Below are positions 51,141 to 59,415 of a stretch of 64,000 nt of DNA, piece after piece. The stretch is taken from positions 496,001 to 560,000 of the forward strand of contig NZ_BIFR01000002.1 of NCBI RefSeq assembly GCF_003967535.1, in the 5' to 3' direction. Origin of the DNA: Tengunoibacter tsumagoiensis (GTDB lineage: Bacteria > Chloroflexota > Ktedonobacteria > Ktedonobacterales > Ktedonobacteraceae). Made by a program: the position numbers and the translations under genes. How positions within the stretch are numbered: the first letter of the stretch is position 1; every line of letters begins with the position of its first letter. A model generated the notes under the pieces. The model saw nothing but the letters and a program-made list of their open reading frames with translations, did no database searches and was not told the DNA's origin.

Positions 51141-52187
51141 TTATGTTGTGGCAGGTACATTTTTGAAGGCGGGAAAGATGTATCTGGCGACGCGTTCAAG
51201 ATGAGCCATGACGGCATCGTGAGGAATGCCTGGCACATGTGACCAGAAGCAGATCTCGGTGAGTGGAACGCTTTTCTGAAGCTCTTGAATCTGCTTGATG
51301 ACGCTATCAGGTGTGCCGATTAAAAGTCCCTGGCGGGGAAATTTGCGAGGATCGGTAGGTGTCGGCCTGGGTTGACCAGCATCAGTTCCCATACGAGCGT
51401 ACACATCCGCCTGATAGGCCAGTGCTGGAGCGAGCATAGTGGTCCAGTCCCGCTCAGGATCATCGCTGATCCAGAGGTGGGTACTGGCAACAATCGGAAA
51501 AGAGTCAGTTGTCCGACCATACTGTTCCAGTCGTGGTCGGAGTATGGCCCACTGTTTCGCGAGCTCTTCGCCAGGATTGGAATTGACCGCAGCCAGAAAG
51601 CCATCGGCCAGGCGTGCAATCCGATCTAGAGCAACTTCTGAACTTCCGCCCATGTAGATAGGGAAGCGTTCGCCGTACATGGGTCGTGGCGTCACAGGCA
51701 GGCCAGCCCCTTCATGCCCATCAGGGAGCGTCTCACCCTTAAAAGCTGCCCGCAGATACTGCATGCCCTTCTCAATTCGTTCTTTTCGCTGCTTTCGATC
51801 AACTCCAAAGGCCGCGAACTCATGTTGGACATAGCCCAATCCTACCCCGAGCGTAAAGCGGCCTCCACTCAAGACATCCAGGACCGCCGCCTCCTCAGCA
51901 AGTAAGCGAATAGGCCAGAGTGGTAAGAGCACAATATTTGTTCCTAGCCGCATCTTCTGTGTTCTCGCGGCCAGATAGGCTAAGAAGGTAAAAGGGGCTG
52001 GCAGATAGCCATCAGCAAAGCCATGGTGTTCGGTATCCCACACACCATCAAACCCAAGCTGTTCGGCAAAGGTCACTTCTTCGATCAGCTCTCTATAGGT
52101 TGTTGCTGTAACTGGCAGGCCCTGTGTCGTGCGCCCATCAATCCAGAGGGAGAAGCGTAAAGAATGTTGTCCATCCTGTATTCCCAT
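51141..52187 (-). CDS. LLM class flavin/F420-dependent oxidoreductase
   Basis: ATG 52187 has GGAGAG seven bases upstream; an earlier in-frame ATG at 52202 does not. The 348-residue protein has FDGVWDTEHHGFADGY (about 48-63), MRLGTNIVLLPLWPIRLLAEEAAVLDVLSGGRFTLGVGLG (about 85-125) and FPIYMGGSSEVALDRIA (about 170-186): the standard luciferase-like group with bacterial luciferase-type substrate pocket. Third such gene in the window. Confidence 0.9.
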   Translation of the reverse strand: MGIQDGQHSLRFSLWIDGRTTQGLPVTATTYRELIEEVTFAEQLGFDGVWDTEHHGFADGYLPAPFTFLAYLAARTQKMRLGTNIVLLPLWPIRLLAEEAAVLDVLSGGRFTLGVGLGYVQHEFAAFGVDRKQRKERIEKGMQYLRAAFKGETLPDGHEGAGLPVTPRPMYGERFPIYMGGSSEVALDRIARLADGFLAAVNSNPGEELAKQWAILRPRLEQYGRTTDSFPIVASTHLWISDDPERDWTTMLAPALAYQADVYARMGTDAGQPRPTPTDPRKFPRQGLLIGTPDSVIKQIQELQKSVPLTEICFWSHVPGIPHDAVMAHLERVARYIFPAFKNVPATT

Positions 52188-52491
52188 CGATGTTCTCTCC
52201 ATATATCTGTTCTACCACTCAGAAACAGGGGCAAGTAGCTAAATTAATTTCCATATCCTCTATGAATCCTACATATAGTATATCTCTTGAAGCTATCTCT
52301 CTGTGACACGTTTGTCTTTTGGTCGCGGTAACAAGCATTGGGGAACCTTTCCTTAGCAAAAAGCTGTTCAAAAGGACAGTTTTTTATGAGAAGTGCTTTG
52401 ATAACATTGTTTCCAAACATTGTCTTTTGCACCGTACCAGGCTCTCACTCTTATTTTTATGCAGAGGACCAGATGTAGAAAGAAAACAATT

Positions 52492-52917
52492 ATGGATAGT
52501 TGGATGAATCTTGCCAGGGTTCTTGTCAGTCTGGCAGCTCTTTTCACGCTCGTAGGGGCTGTCCTGGCTGATCTCGTTATTCCTGCAACGGCAAAGCAGC
52601 ATATTTATAATCCGAACTGGCCACCACATGCAAAATTTCACAATGGACAGACGATCTTTTTGGGTGTTTTTCTCGGCCTGATGGCTTTATGGCTCTTGTG
52701 GTATCCGGGGAGCAATCTCCAGATGCAGTTTCATCTGGCGGTGGTTGTTGCAGCTCTCTACTGGCTTTCTATGCTTGGAGCAATGCTATTGCCTGGGACA
52801 AAGTGGTCAGATCCAGAATTTCATCAAAAACCGTTATTTGGGATGCCACCACAACTCTTTATTGGCTGTGTGCTGTTAGCCTGTCTGATCCTGAGCGAAA
52901 TACTGTACCATCTCTAA
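52492..52917 (+). CDS. Four-helix membrane protein, DUF6640-like
   Basis: ATG 52492 (AGAAAG upstream) gives 141 residues with four membrane helices (about 8-28, 55-75, 82-102, 115-135). After helix 1 it has HIYNPNWPPHAKFHNGQ (about 36-52), which I associate with DUF6640-type proteins of bacteria and fungi. The conserved His, Asn, Trp, Pro and His residues face one side and may bind a cofactor or metal. Function unknown. A strong terminator follows. Confidence 0.7.
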   Translation: MDSWMNLARVLVSLAALFTLVGAVLADLVIPATAKQHIYNPNWPPHAKFHNGQTIFLGVFLGLMALWLLWYPGSNLQMQFHLAVVVAALYWLSMLGAMLLPGTKWSDPEFHQKPLFGMPPQLFIGCVLLACLILSEILYHL

Positions 52918-52925
52918 AAAGGAGA

Positions 52926-52975
52926 GAAGACGCGGATCTTTCCAGTTTTTCAGGGAAAGGTCCGCGTCTTCTTTT
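52926..52975 (+). terminator. Strong rho-independent terminator
   Basis: GAAGACGCGGA(T)CTTTCC (52926-52943) pairs along about 18 bases with GGAAAGGTCCGCGTCTTC (52954-52971, one wobble pair), followed by TTTTGTG. Confidence 0.9.
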
Positions 52976-53250
52976 GTGTCCTTTTCGCGGTTATTGGCAA
53001 CGAATGTATAAAAAGCTGGGCATTCATCAGGGCTCTTTTTTGCTGAAAAACTATCAAATCAGCAATATTGTGTATATCTTATCTATGTACTAAATGGACA
53101 CTTTATGGATAGAGGTCAATGGTAAAGTGTACAATTTCTCTCTATTTTTTATAATAAATTTCCTTATAGCTTTTCCTACAGAGAAAGAACGATAGACTAT
53201 TTCTCTTTTCCTGAAAATAAACTATACTGCATGTGTTTAATTTGAATATC

Positions 53251-53278
53251 TTGATTTTTCTGTAATACTCAGTATACT
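53251..53278 (+). promoter_or_regulatory. Promoter of the secreted peptidase gene
   Basis: TTGATT (53251-53256), 16 bases, TATACT (53273-53278). The untranslated leader would be about 130 bases. Confidence 0.6.
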
Positions 53279-53412
53279 ACATAAGTAGGACTCACTCTCT
53301 ATAGTCATACGATGATGATTTTAAATCTAGTATGATTATACTACCTTTTTTAAGTGTGCATGACTTAAGAAAGGTTCATCCTTTATTTGTTTTAAAGAAA
53401 GGACTCTCTCAC

Positions 53413-54711
53413 ATGAGCAAACGTCTGTTGTTCCTTCGCTTGTTGGTGCTCTCCCTGATTAGTAGTAGTTTTGCGTTTTTCTTTTTACCTGCTTTGCATC
53501 AGGCACATGCGTCAACAAGTCGAAGTCTTGTTCTGGTAGGTGGAAATCTCCAGGACAATGATGCTGCGGTGTACAACAAAATTATTTCGCTTGCAGGAGG
53601 AACCTCCTCTGCGCGGATCGGGATCATCACAGCTGCCTCTATTCCTCGGAGTCAGGACCCCAACGCTGGTACCTCGTCGGCAAGTAATTCTTATGATAAC
53701 GCACAGTATTATATCAATCTGTTTAAGAATACCTATCATGCGTATGATGCGCAATGGATTCCCATTGATCTGGATTCGATCAGCAACAATTCGTCACAGA
53801 CAGTCGTCAATCAGATCAACAGCATGACTGGTTTCTTCTTTGGTGGTGGCGATCAGAGCCGCTTGATTACCTGTTTCTATTCGTCTGGTCGAACAGATTC
53901 TCCTGCCCTGGCTGCCATTCGTGCCAAGTATAACAATGGAGCGGTCATTTCAGGAAGCAGTGCTGGAACCGAGGTTCAAAGTACGCCGATGGTGACTGGT
54001 GGCGAAAGTTATGATGGTTTAGCCTATGGTTCACACACCTATGTGAGCACAACCTATCCAGACGACTTGTCGTATGACCCTCAGGGTGGGTTTAACTTTT
54101 TCCAGTATGGTCTTGTGGACGCACACTATAGCCAGCGTGGTCGGCAGGGTCGCATGATTCGTCTCTTGAGCGATACCTCTACAACCATGGGCTATGGAGT
54201 TGATGAAGATACTGCATTAGTGGTGGTTAATGCTGACACCTCCTCTGCACAACTTCAGGTTCTTGGTACTGGTGGTGTGACAATTGTGGATCTATCGCAT
54301 GCCACAGTAGGGAGTGGCAGTGACTTTACGCTAACTGGTGCTCGTCTCTCTTATCTTACTCCTGGCGATACCTATAATTTCTCGACGAAGACTGCCAGCA
54401 TTGCCAGTTGGAAATCTTCTCTGGCTGGTCATGAGCAGTACAGCACGCCAATGAGCCCTACGGATGACATCTTTAGTAGCCCCAACAACACTGCTTCTGG
54501 TGGAGGTCGTGCGAATCCACTTGAGTTCGTGATTGTCGCCAATGATCTCTTTAATAGCCGTTCGTCCAGCACCTATGGGCTGACATATGAGTCAGGTCCA
54601 ACATTTAAGGTGACGTTGACAAAGAGCTCTTCGAGTGGCTACAAAGGGACACAGAGTGGAACGACTTATGCCTCTTACGTTAATCTAAAGGTAGATATCT
54701 CTATCTATTAG
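53413..54711 (+). CDS. Secreted cyanophycinase-like S51 family peptidase
   Basis: ATG 53413 (AAGGA upstream) starts a 432-residue protein with a signal peptide (MSKRLLFLRLLVLSL..., cleavage near AHA-ST at 33). Catalytic core: VLVGGNLQDND, FFFGGGDQSRL (141-151), the nucleophile elbow ISGSSAG (Ser183), FQYGLVDAHYSQRGRQGRMIRL (about 230-251) and GYGVDEDTALVV (260-271), all as in extracellular cyanophycinase/peptidase E relatives. A C-terminal 120-residue extension rich in Ser, Thr and Gly follows. It should cleave beta-Asp-Arg or other isopeptide bonds outside the cell; cyanophycin is the classical substrate. Single gene, ended by a bidirectional terminator. Confidence 0.88.
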   Translation: MSKRLLFLRLLVLSLISSSFAFFFLPALHQAHASTSRSLVLVGGNLQDNDAAVYNKIISLAGGTSSARIGIITAASIPRSQDPNAGTSSASNSYDNAQYYINLFKNTYHAYDAQWIPIDLDSISNNSSQTVVNQINSMTGFFFGGGDQSRLITCFYSSGRTDSPALAAIRAKYNNGAVISGSSAGTEVQSTPMVTGGESYDGLAYGSHTYVSTTYPDDLSYDPQGGFNFFQYGLVDAHYSQRGRQGRMIRLLSDTSTTMGYGVDEDTALVVVNADTSSAQLQVLGTGGVTIVDLSHATVGSGSDFTLTGARLSYLTPGDTYNFSTKTASIASWKSSLAGHEQYSTPMSPTDDIFSSPNNTASGGGRANPLEFVIVANDLFNSRSSSTYGLTYESGPTFKVTLTKSSSSGYKGTQSGTTYASYVNLKVDISIY

Positions 54712-54757
54712 TAGATGCTCTCCTGGTTTGCGTAGAGTGTAAAGTAAATCTACCAGA

Positions 54758-54810
54758 GAACAATCAGGCTACGGTGCTTTGTAAAAAGTAACGTAGCCTG
54801 GTTGTTCTTT
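54758..54810. terminator. Bidirectional terminator
   Basis: GAACAATCAGGCTACG (54758-54773) and CGTAGCCTGGTTGTTC (54792-54807) pair over 16 bases with one wobble, between two convergent genes. TTT follows on the plus strand. Confidence 0.8.
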
Positions 54811-54825
54811 AGTTATGCGTTGTTA

Positions 54826-55896
54826 CTATGGTTTTTGGTAGCCAAAGAGCGTGCTGACGACATAGTGATCTGCATTCGCAAAATTGTAGAAAACAGTATT
54901 CTCGATGACATCAAAGCGGTGCAGAGGAACGAATAATCCATCTGCATTGATGGTGAAATCGCGATAGAATTGATGATCTAATTTTCTTTCTCCCCATTTG
55001 TTGCCGGTGGTCGCATCGAGCGCATCGATGGCTGTATTGACAATGGTTCCAGCAAACTTCATGATCGGATGTTCTTTTTCCAGAAATTCTTGCTGAATAC
55101 TATGAGGCAGGTTGGCGGTGACATTAATCTCGGCGGTTGCTTCCATCACATTTTCGCCCAGGCCTTTTTTGAGAGCTTCGACACGATCCATTTGCCATCG
55201 TGTTCCGATGCCTCCACGTGTATTCCCATCCCCACTAAAGACAACGAGCCCTTGAAGATGTTGTGGTGGCGGTGGTGGATTGTGTGGATCACTCCCAGGA
55301 TACTGAAGATCTTGTTGGATCAATTGCTCTACGCCCAGACGCGTCTCAACGGCCTGGAGACGACTGATTCTGGTGCTATTGGCCGTCAATCCCAGATCAT
55401 AGTGAAACCCGGTGGTAACAACATAGCCAGTCTCTCCGTTTGGCAGAGGGAGGTCAAAGCTTGTGTTGAGGGCTACACGCTGATTTCTCCGCATGAGCTT
55501 GCGATCAACCATCGGCAGATGGATGCTGTTTCGTGCTCGTATCTGCAGTTGTCTGGAGGAGACGAGGTATTGATCAAGTCCATCGCGTACCTGTCCATCT
55601 GTCTCAGCCGATCCATAGCGAAAAATGACGACTTCATCCCCAAACACATCTTCAAGCAACCTGGTCATCCCGACACTTTTCTTATTCATGGCACCAGCTT
55701 CCTGCAAATGGATGGTGAAAGGGACGCCATTACGGATTGTTCGTTGTCTCATGGCTTTTAGAACATGAAGTGTCGGTTGATCTCCTCGTAGTAGCTGCCC
55801 CGCATTCCCTGAAAATACCATTAGCGCAGGTGTGCTCTCAGTTGGATGTTCGATTGTTAAGATACGCCCTTTATTCTCTGTCTGAGATATCTGCAT
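54826..55896 (-). CDS. Uncharacterised 356-residue protein with two VFSG motifs
   Basis: A soluble protein with no signal peptide or membrane segment. It has LMVFSGNAGQLLRGDQP near residue 25-41 and a related LVVFSGDGNTRGG near 218-230, which may mark two halves of one fold. Between them lies a Pro-rich stretch (PPPPPQHLQ, about 206-214). The second half contains GNKWGERKLDHQFYRDF. Polar/charged composition looks like a globular cytosolic protein. I do not recognise a family. ATG at 55896, distant weak AAGGAA; single gene. Confidence 0.65.
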   Translation of the reverse strand: MQISQTENKGRILTIEHPTESTPALMVFSGNAGQLLRGDQPTLHVLKAMRQRTIRNGVPFTIHLQEAGAMNKKSVGMTRLLEDVFGDEVVIFRYGSAETDGQVRDGLDQYLVSSRQLQIRARNSIHLPMVDRKLMRRNQRVALNTSFDLPLPNGETGYVVTTGFHYDLGLTANSTRISRLQAVETRLGVEQLIQQDLQYPGSDPHNPPPPPQHLQGLVVFSGDGNTRGGIGTRWQMDRVEALKKGLGENVMEATAEINVTANLPHSIQQEFLEKEHPIMKFAGTIVNTAIDALDATTGNKWGERKLDHQFYRDFTINADGLFVPLHRFDVIENTVFYNFANADHYVVSTLFGYQKP

Positions 55897-55999
55897 ATAA
55901 TTGTTACTATTCCTTCTATCTCTCTATCTCTCTATAATGGATCAGCTTGATACAAAGATACATGAGCTATAATGTTATAGTATGTCGCGAACACACAGA

Positions 56000-56050
56000 A
56001 AAAAGCAAGGCTGACAGTTCTGAAAACTGTTGTCGGCCTTGCTTTTTTTG
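56000..56050 (-). terminator. Terminator of the UbiE-type methyltransferase gene
   Basis: AAAAGCAAGGC (56001-56011) with GCCTTGCTTTT (56036-56046) and an inner ACAGTT/AACTGT pair; read on the minus strand it ends in a T-run. It lies between 56074 and the upstream end of the 55896 gene. Confidence 0.8.
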
Positions 56051-56073
56051 GGTTGTTTGTCAGAGCTTATCTG

Positions 56074-56874
56074 CTATCTTTTGCGTGTTTTGAAGAGGGT
56101 AAAGTCGATTGAGAAATCTTTGAGGTGTCCATCTTCTGTTGTGTGCACTTCCAGATAGTTCTGGATCTCTGTCGGGAGTGTTAAGATATATTCTTCCAGC
56201 GCTGCCTTCTCCTCGTTTGTCATCTGTGAGCGAGCCGACCAGTCGTCATAGTGCATAATGCGGCGAAACGGCTCTTCCAATTCTACCTGAAGGCCAGCCT
56301 CGCGAAAGAAGGTTTTCCATTCGGTTGGTGTATGTGAGCGGCCATGCGAATGATCGCGCCACTTTTCAATCTTGTTCACGATGGGGTCCAGCTCTGCATC
56401 TTCTGGAACAGTGCTGTCAATGAGAATGAAGATTCCCTCAGGCTTGAGGACACGCGCTGCCTCTTGTACGGATTGAGCTGCATTGGGAAAGTGATGCGAA
56501 GCGATGCGATTGGTAACGCGATCAAAGCTGGCATCTGCAAAGGGTAAGGCTTCCGCATCAGCGATCTGAAACTGTGCATTTTTGATGCCTTGAGCGAGCA
56601 GATATGTCTGGGCGCTCTGTAACATAGTTGGTGTGAGATCAGTGACCATGACCTGTCCTACATAGGGCGCAATTGTAAAAGCTGTATGACCACCACCAGT
56701 TGCGACATCTAGAGCATGTTGGCGAGCATCCCACTCTCCGACGGCAACGAGGCGCTCAAGGTCACTTCCAGTCTTGTGTGTGATACTGGTGACATAGCTT
56801 TCAGCTGTTCGAGCAAACTGAGCCTGTACTTGCGCTTTCTGCGTCTCTGCATTGTGTTCTGGTGGATTCGCCAT
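56074..56874 (-). CDS. Class I SAM-dependent methyltransferase, UbiE/COQ5-like
   Basis: ATG 56874 (GGGAG 11 bases upstream) is preferred to the in-frame TTG 56883. The 266-residue protein has motif I LDVATGGGHTAF (about 55-66), VTDLTPTMLQSA (SAM ribose region), ADAEALPFADASFDRV and RIASHHFPNAAQSVQEAARVLKPEGIFILID, as in UbiE-like enzymes. The C-terminal half has a short lid. It could modify a quinone or a small metabolite; not assigned. Confidence 0.87.
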   Translation of the reverse strand: MANPPEHNAETQKAQVQAQFARTAESYVTSITHKTGSDLERLVAVGEWDARQHALDVATGGGHTAFTIAPYVGQVMVTDLTPTMLQSAQTYLLAQGIKNAQFQIADAEALPFADASFDRVTNRIASHHFPNAAQSVQEAARVLKPEGIFILIDSTVPEDAELDPIVNKIEKWRDHSHGRSHTPTEWKTFFREAGLQVELEEPFRRIMHYDDWSARSQMTNEEKAALEEYILTLPTEIQNYLEVHTTEDGHLKDFSIDFTLFKTRKR

Positions 56875-57663
56875 GATCGTCAATTCTCCCTATTCTCTTC
56901 GGCTTCAAGACTATCAACCTGTATTTTGCTAACCAATGATGGGACTCTGAGAAGGAGAGGAGTATGTCTCCCGTGGGAGTTCCTCTCCTCTTCAGATCTG
57001 TCAGGTATACATGCTTTTTCCGCTGCAAGCAGCTAGCTACTAAAAAAGACATGCAGTGAAAAAACCATGCTCTTCATCGTGTTCTCGTCTGACAGCCCTC
57101 CCAAGTTGCCAGCCGAGGAGTCACTCCCAAATTTCTTCGGGGTGATACAGATAGTATAGAAGAGGGAGTGCTGATCTGTCCAACATCTATTTGAGATGAA
57201 ATTGATGCTGTCATGAGATCAATAGGGCCCGTTTACCTTTTCAAGCTGCACTATCAATGCCTTATAGAGTGTGAGTAAACTTACACATTACAAATTGTAT
57301 TTTGCATGTAATTAGATAAAACAATTTTCGCAAATTTTGTGTTTAGGATAGAGTATAGCATTTGCCAAAACGATAATCTGGCGCAAACTCTACACAGCAT
57401 GCCATAGAATGGAGCATATTTTGTTGTGCATCAGGAACTAGAATTGCCTATCATGGGGCTCATGTTACTCAATGTGTGGTAGATACTCGCCGAAAAACTC
57501 CCTCCTCAAAAAGTTGATTTCAGATGGCTCACGCAATTTCAATGATTCGCTACATAACAACTAGAATCTTTCAGTCGGTAACTATTCTCTTGTAGTGCGT
57601 GAAGATGGCTTAAGAGGAGCTTCTACAATCATTCTATAATTCTGTAATAGGAGGAACTCGTTT
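56875..57663. other. Long intergenic region with one hairpin
   Basis: About 790 bases between divergent genes. GGAGAGGA (56954-56961) and TCCTCTCC (56981-56988) with an inner CTCCC/GGGAG form a hairpin upstream of the methyltransferase; no T-run. The rest is AT-rich with several TTTTGC/GCAAAA-like short pieces. No RNA gene or further coding frame recognised. Confidence 0.45.
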
Positions 57664-59415
57664 GTGACGTTGCATTTTGCTCAGTATCGTGATCTACTCC
57701 TTCGCTATCTACGGCCACAATGGCCCAAATTTGTTTTGATGACAATAACATTGCTGGGAAGTATTGCCCTCGAGCTCTATAATCCGCAGATCTTGAAAAC
57801 GTTCATCGACACGGTGAAGGCTCAAGGGAACCTGAATACATTGGTGGGAAGTGCCATTCTTTTTCTGATCGTAGCGCTGGGGGCCCAGATTGTCTCATCG
57901 GCAGCTACATACATGAGCTCCGATGTTGGGTGGACAGCAACGAATAGTATGCGCGAAGAAGTTGCGTTGCACTGCATCGAGTTGGATATGGCTTTTCATA
58001 AAGCCCACATGCCAGGAGAGCTGTTAGAGCGCATTGATGGTGATGTTGGAACGCTCTCGAGCTTTTTTTCAACGTTTATCATCCAGATCGTTGGTCATGG
58101 ACTACTCATGCTCGGGATTTTACTGATTGTCGCTTTTATTAATATCTGGATTGGCCTGGCATTAATTCTTTATTCAGTTGGTGCGTTTCTTGCCCTGCGT
58201 CGTTTGCAGTCTCTTGGTGTGCCCATTTTTGTGCAGCAACGTCAGCTCGCTGCTGATCTGGTGGGATTCTACGAAGAGCATATGAATGGTATCCTGGATG
58301 TCATCACCAGTGGTGGTAGCGCCTATGTAATCCGGCGTTATATCGACCTCCAGCGCCGCGTCAATAGCAATAGTTACCGCAGTGGATTTGTAGAGCAGGG
58401 GATGCGCATCGCTGTCACCATGTTTTTAGTACTGGGCAATATCATTGTTGTGGTCGGCGGAACATATCTTTTACTGGACAGACAGATCACCCTGGGGGCA
58501 ATCATTATGCTCTCCAACTATGTGATGATATTTACAAATCAGCTTGTCAATCTCTCATTCACGTTTAACACCTGGCAACTCGCGGCAGCCAGTATGAAAC
58601 GGATCGCTGAGCTGTATTATACGCCCAGCCGTGTACAAGATGGCCCGGGTATTGGTCTCTCCGCTGGTGAAGCCGCATCCATTACATTCGATCATGTTTC
58701 CTTTGGCTATGACGAAGGCCAGACGATCCTCCACGATGTGACGTTTGAACTCGCCGCCGGTGAAATTCTCGGCATTATTGGGCGCAGTGGTAGTGGAAAA
58801 ACGTCCCTCACGCGTCTGCTCTTCCGTTTTTACGATCCAACCTCAGGAACAATTAAGCTCAATGGTGAAGATATTCGCCAGGCAAATATTGCAGAATTAC
58901 GACACAACATTGGCATTGTGACACAAGAGGTTCAGCTCTTTAATGCCAGCCTGCGCGATAATTTGACGTTTTTTGATGATCGTATTCCTGATGAGCAATT
59001 GCTGACATTCATTGAGGAACTTGGTTTAGGCGATTGGTATCGTGATCAACCTGCTGGCCTGGATACTGAACTGACGGCTGGCGGCGGCGGCTTATCAGCT
59101 GGAGAAGCTCAGTTGCTGGCACTGATACGCGTCTTCTTGAAAAATCCTTGCCTGGTAATCCTGGATGAGGCATCATCACGCCTGGATATGGCGACCGAGC
59201 GCCTCTGTATGAACGCCACGACACGCTTGCTTGCCAAACGAACCGGACTCATTATTGCTCATCGTCTGGCAACGGTTGAACAGGTCGATAAAATCCTGGT
59301 CCTTGAAGCCGGGCATATTGTTGAATATGGCCCTCGTGTCGCACTGGCAAAAGATCCTATGTCCCGCTATAGCAAACTTTTGCGCACAATGAACTCAGAG
59401 GAGACATTCGCATGA
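57664..59415 (+). CDS. ABC exporter half-transporter, subunit 1 (permease plus ATPase)
   Basis: GTG 57664 (AGGAGG upstream). 583 residues: six membrane helices (about 20-310), then the nucleotide-binding domain from about 335. Walker A GRSGSGKT (373-380), Q-loop Gln421, signature LSAGE (477-481, not the canonical LSGGQ), Walker B ILDE with catalytic Glu502, and switch His533. So it keeps the catalytic Walker B but has an altered signature. The stop overlaps the next start (ATGA), so it forms a heterodimer with subunit 2. Substrate unknown; a drug or lipid is common for this type. Confidence 0.92.
   Translation: MTLHFAQYRDLLLRYLRPQWPKFVLMTITLLGSIALELYNPQILKTFIDTVKAQGNLNTLVGSAILFLIVALGAQIVSSAATYMSSDVGWTATNSMREEVALHCIELDMAFHKAHMPGELLERIDGDVGTLSSFFSTFIIQIVGHGLLMLGILLIVAFINIWIGLALILYSVGAFLALRRLQSLGVPIFVQQRQLAADLVGFYEEHMNGILDVITSGGSAYVIRRYIDLQRRVNSNSYRSGFVEQGMRIAVTMFLVLGNIIVVVGGTYLLLDRQITLGAIIMLSNYVMIFTNQLVNLSFTFNTWQLAAASMKRIAELYYTPSRVQDGPGIGLSAGEAASITFDHVSFGYDEGQTILHDVTFELAAGEILGIIGRSGSGKTSLTRLLFRFYDPTSGTIKLNGEDIRQANIAELRHNIGIVTQEVQLFNASLRDNLTFFDDRIPDEQLLTFIEELGLGDWYRDQPAGLDTELTAGGGGLSAGEAQLLALIRVFLKNPCLVILDEASSRLDMATERLCMNATTRLLAKRTGLIIAHRLATVEQVDKILVLEAGHIVEYGPRVALAKDPMSRYSKLLRTMNSEETFA

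Larger units (their letters stand above)
52918..53412. other. Intergenic region holding a terminator, a dyad and a promoter
   Basis: Besides the terminator (52926-52975) and promoter (53251-53278), ACACTTTA (53098-53105) and TAAAGTGT (53123-53130) form an eight-base inverted pair. The frame of the peptidase is open back to 53332, but without a start signal. Confidence 0.5.

Noticed and set aside
55069..55761. 230-residue plus-strand frame
   Set aside because: Antisense shadow of the 356-residue gene. That gene is also unrecognised, so the choice is not certain, but its frame is longer and lies between good terminators.
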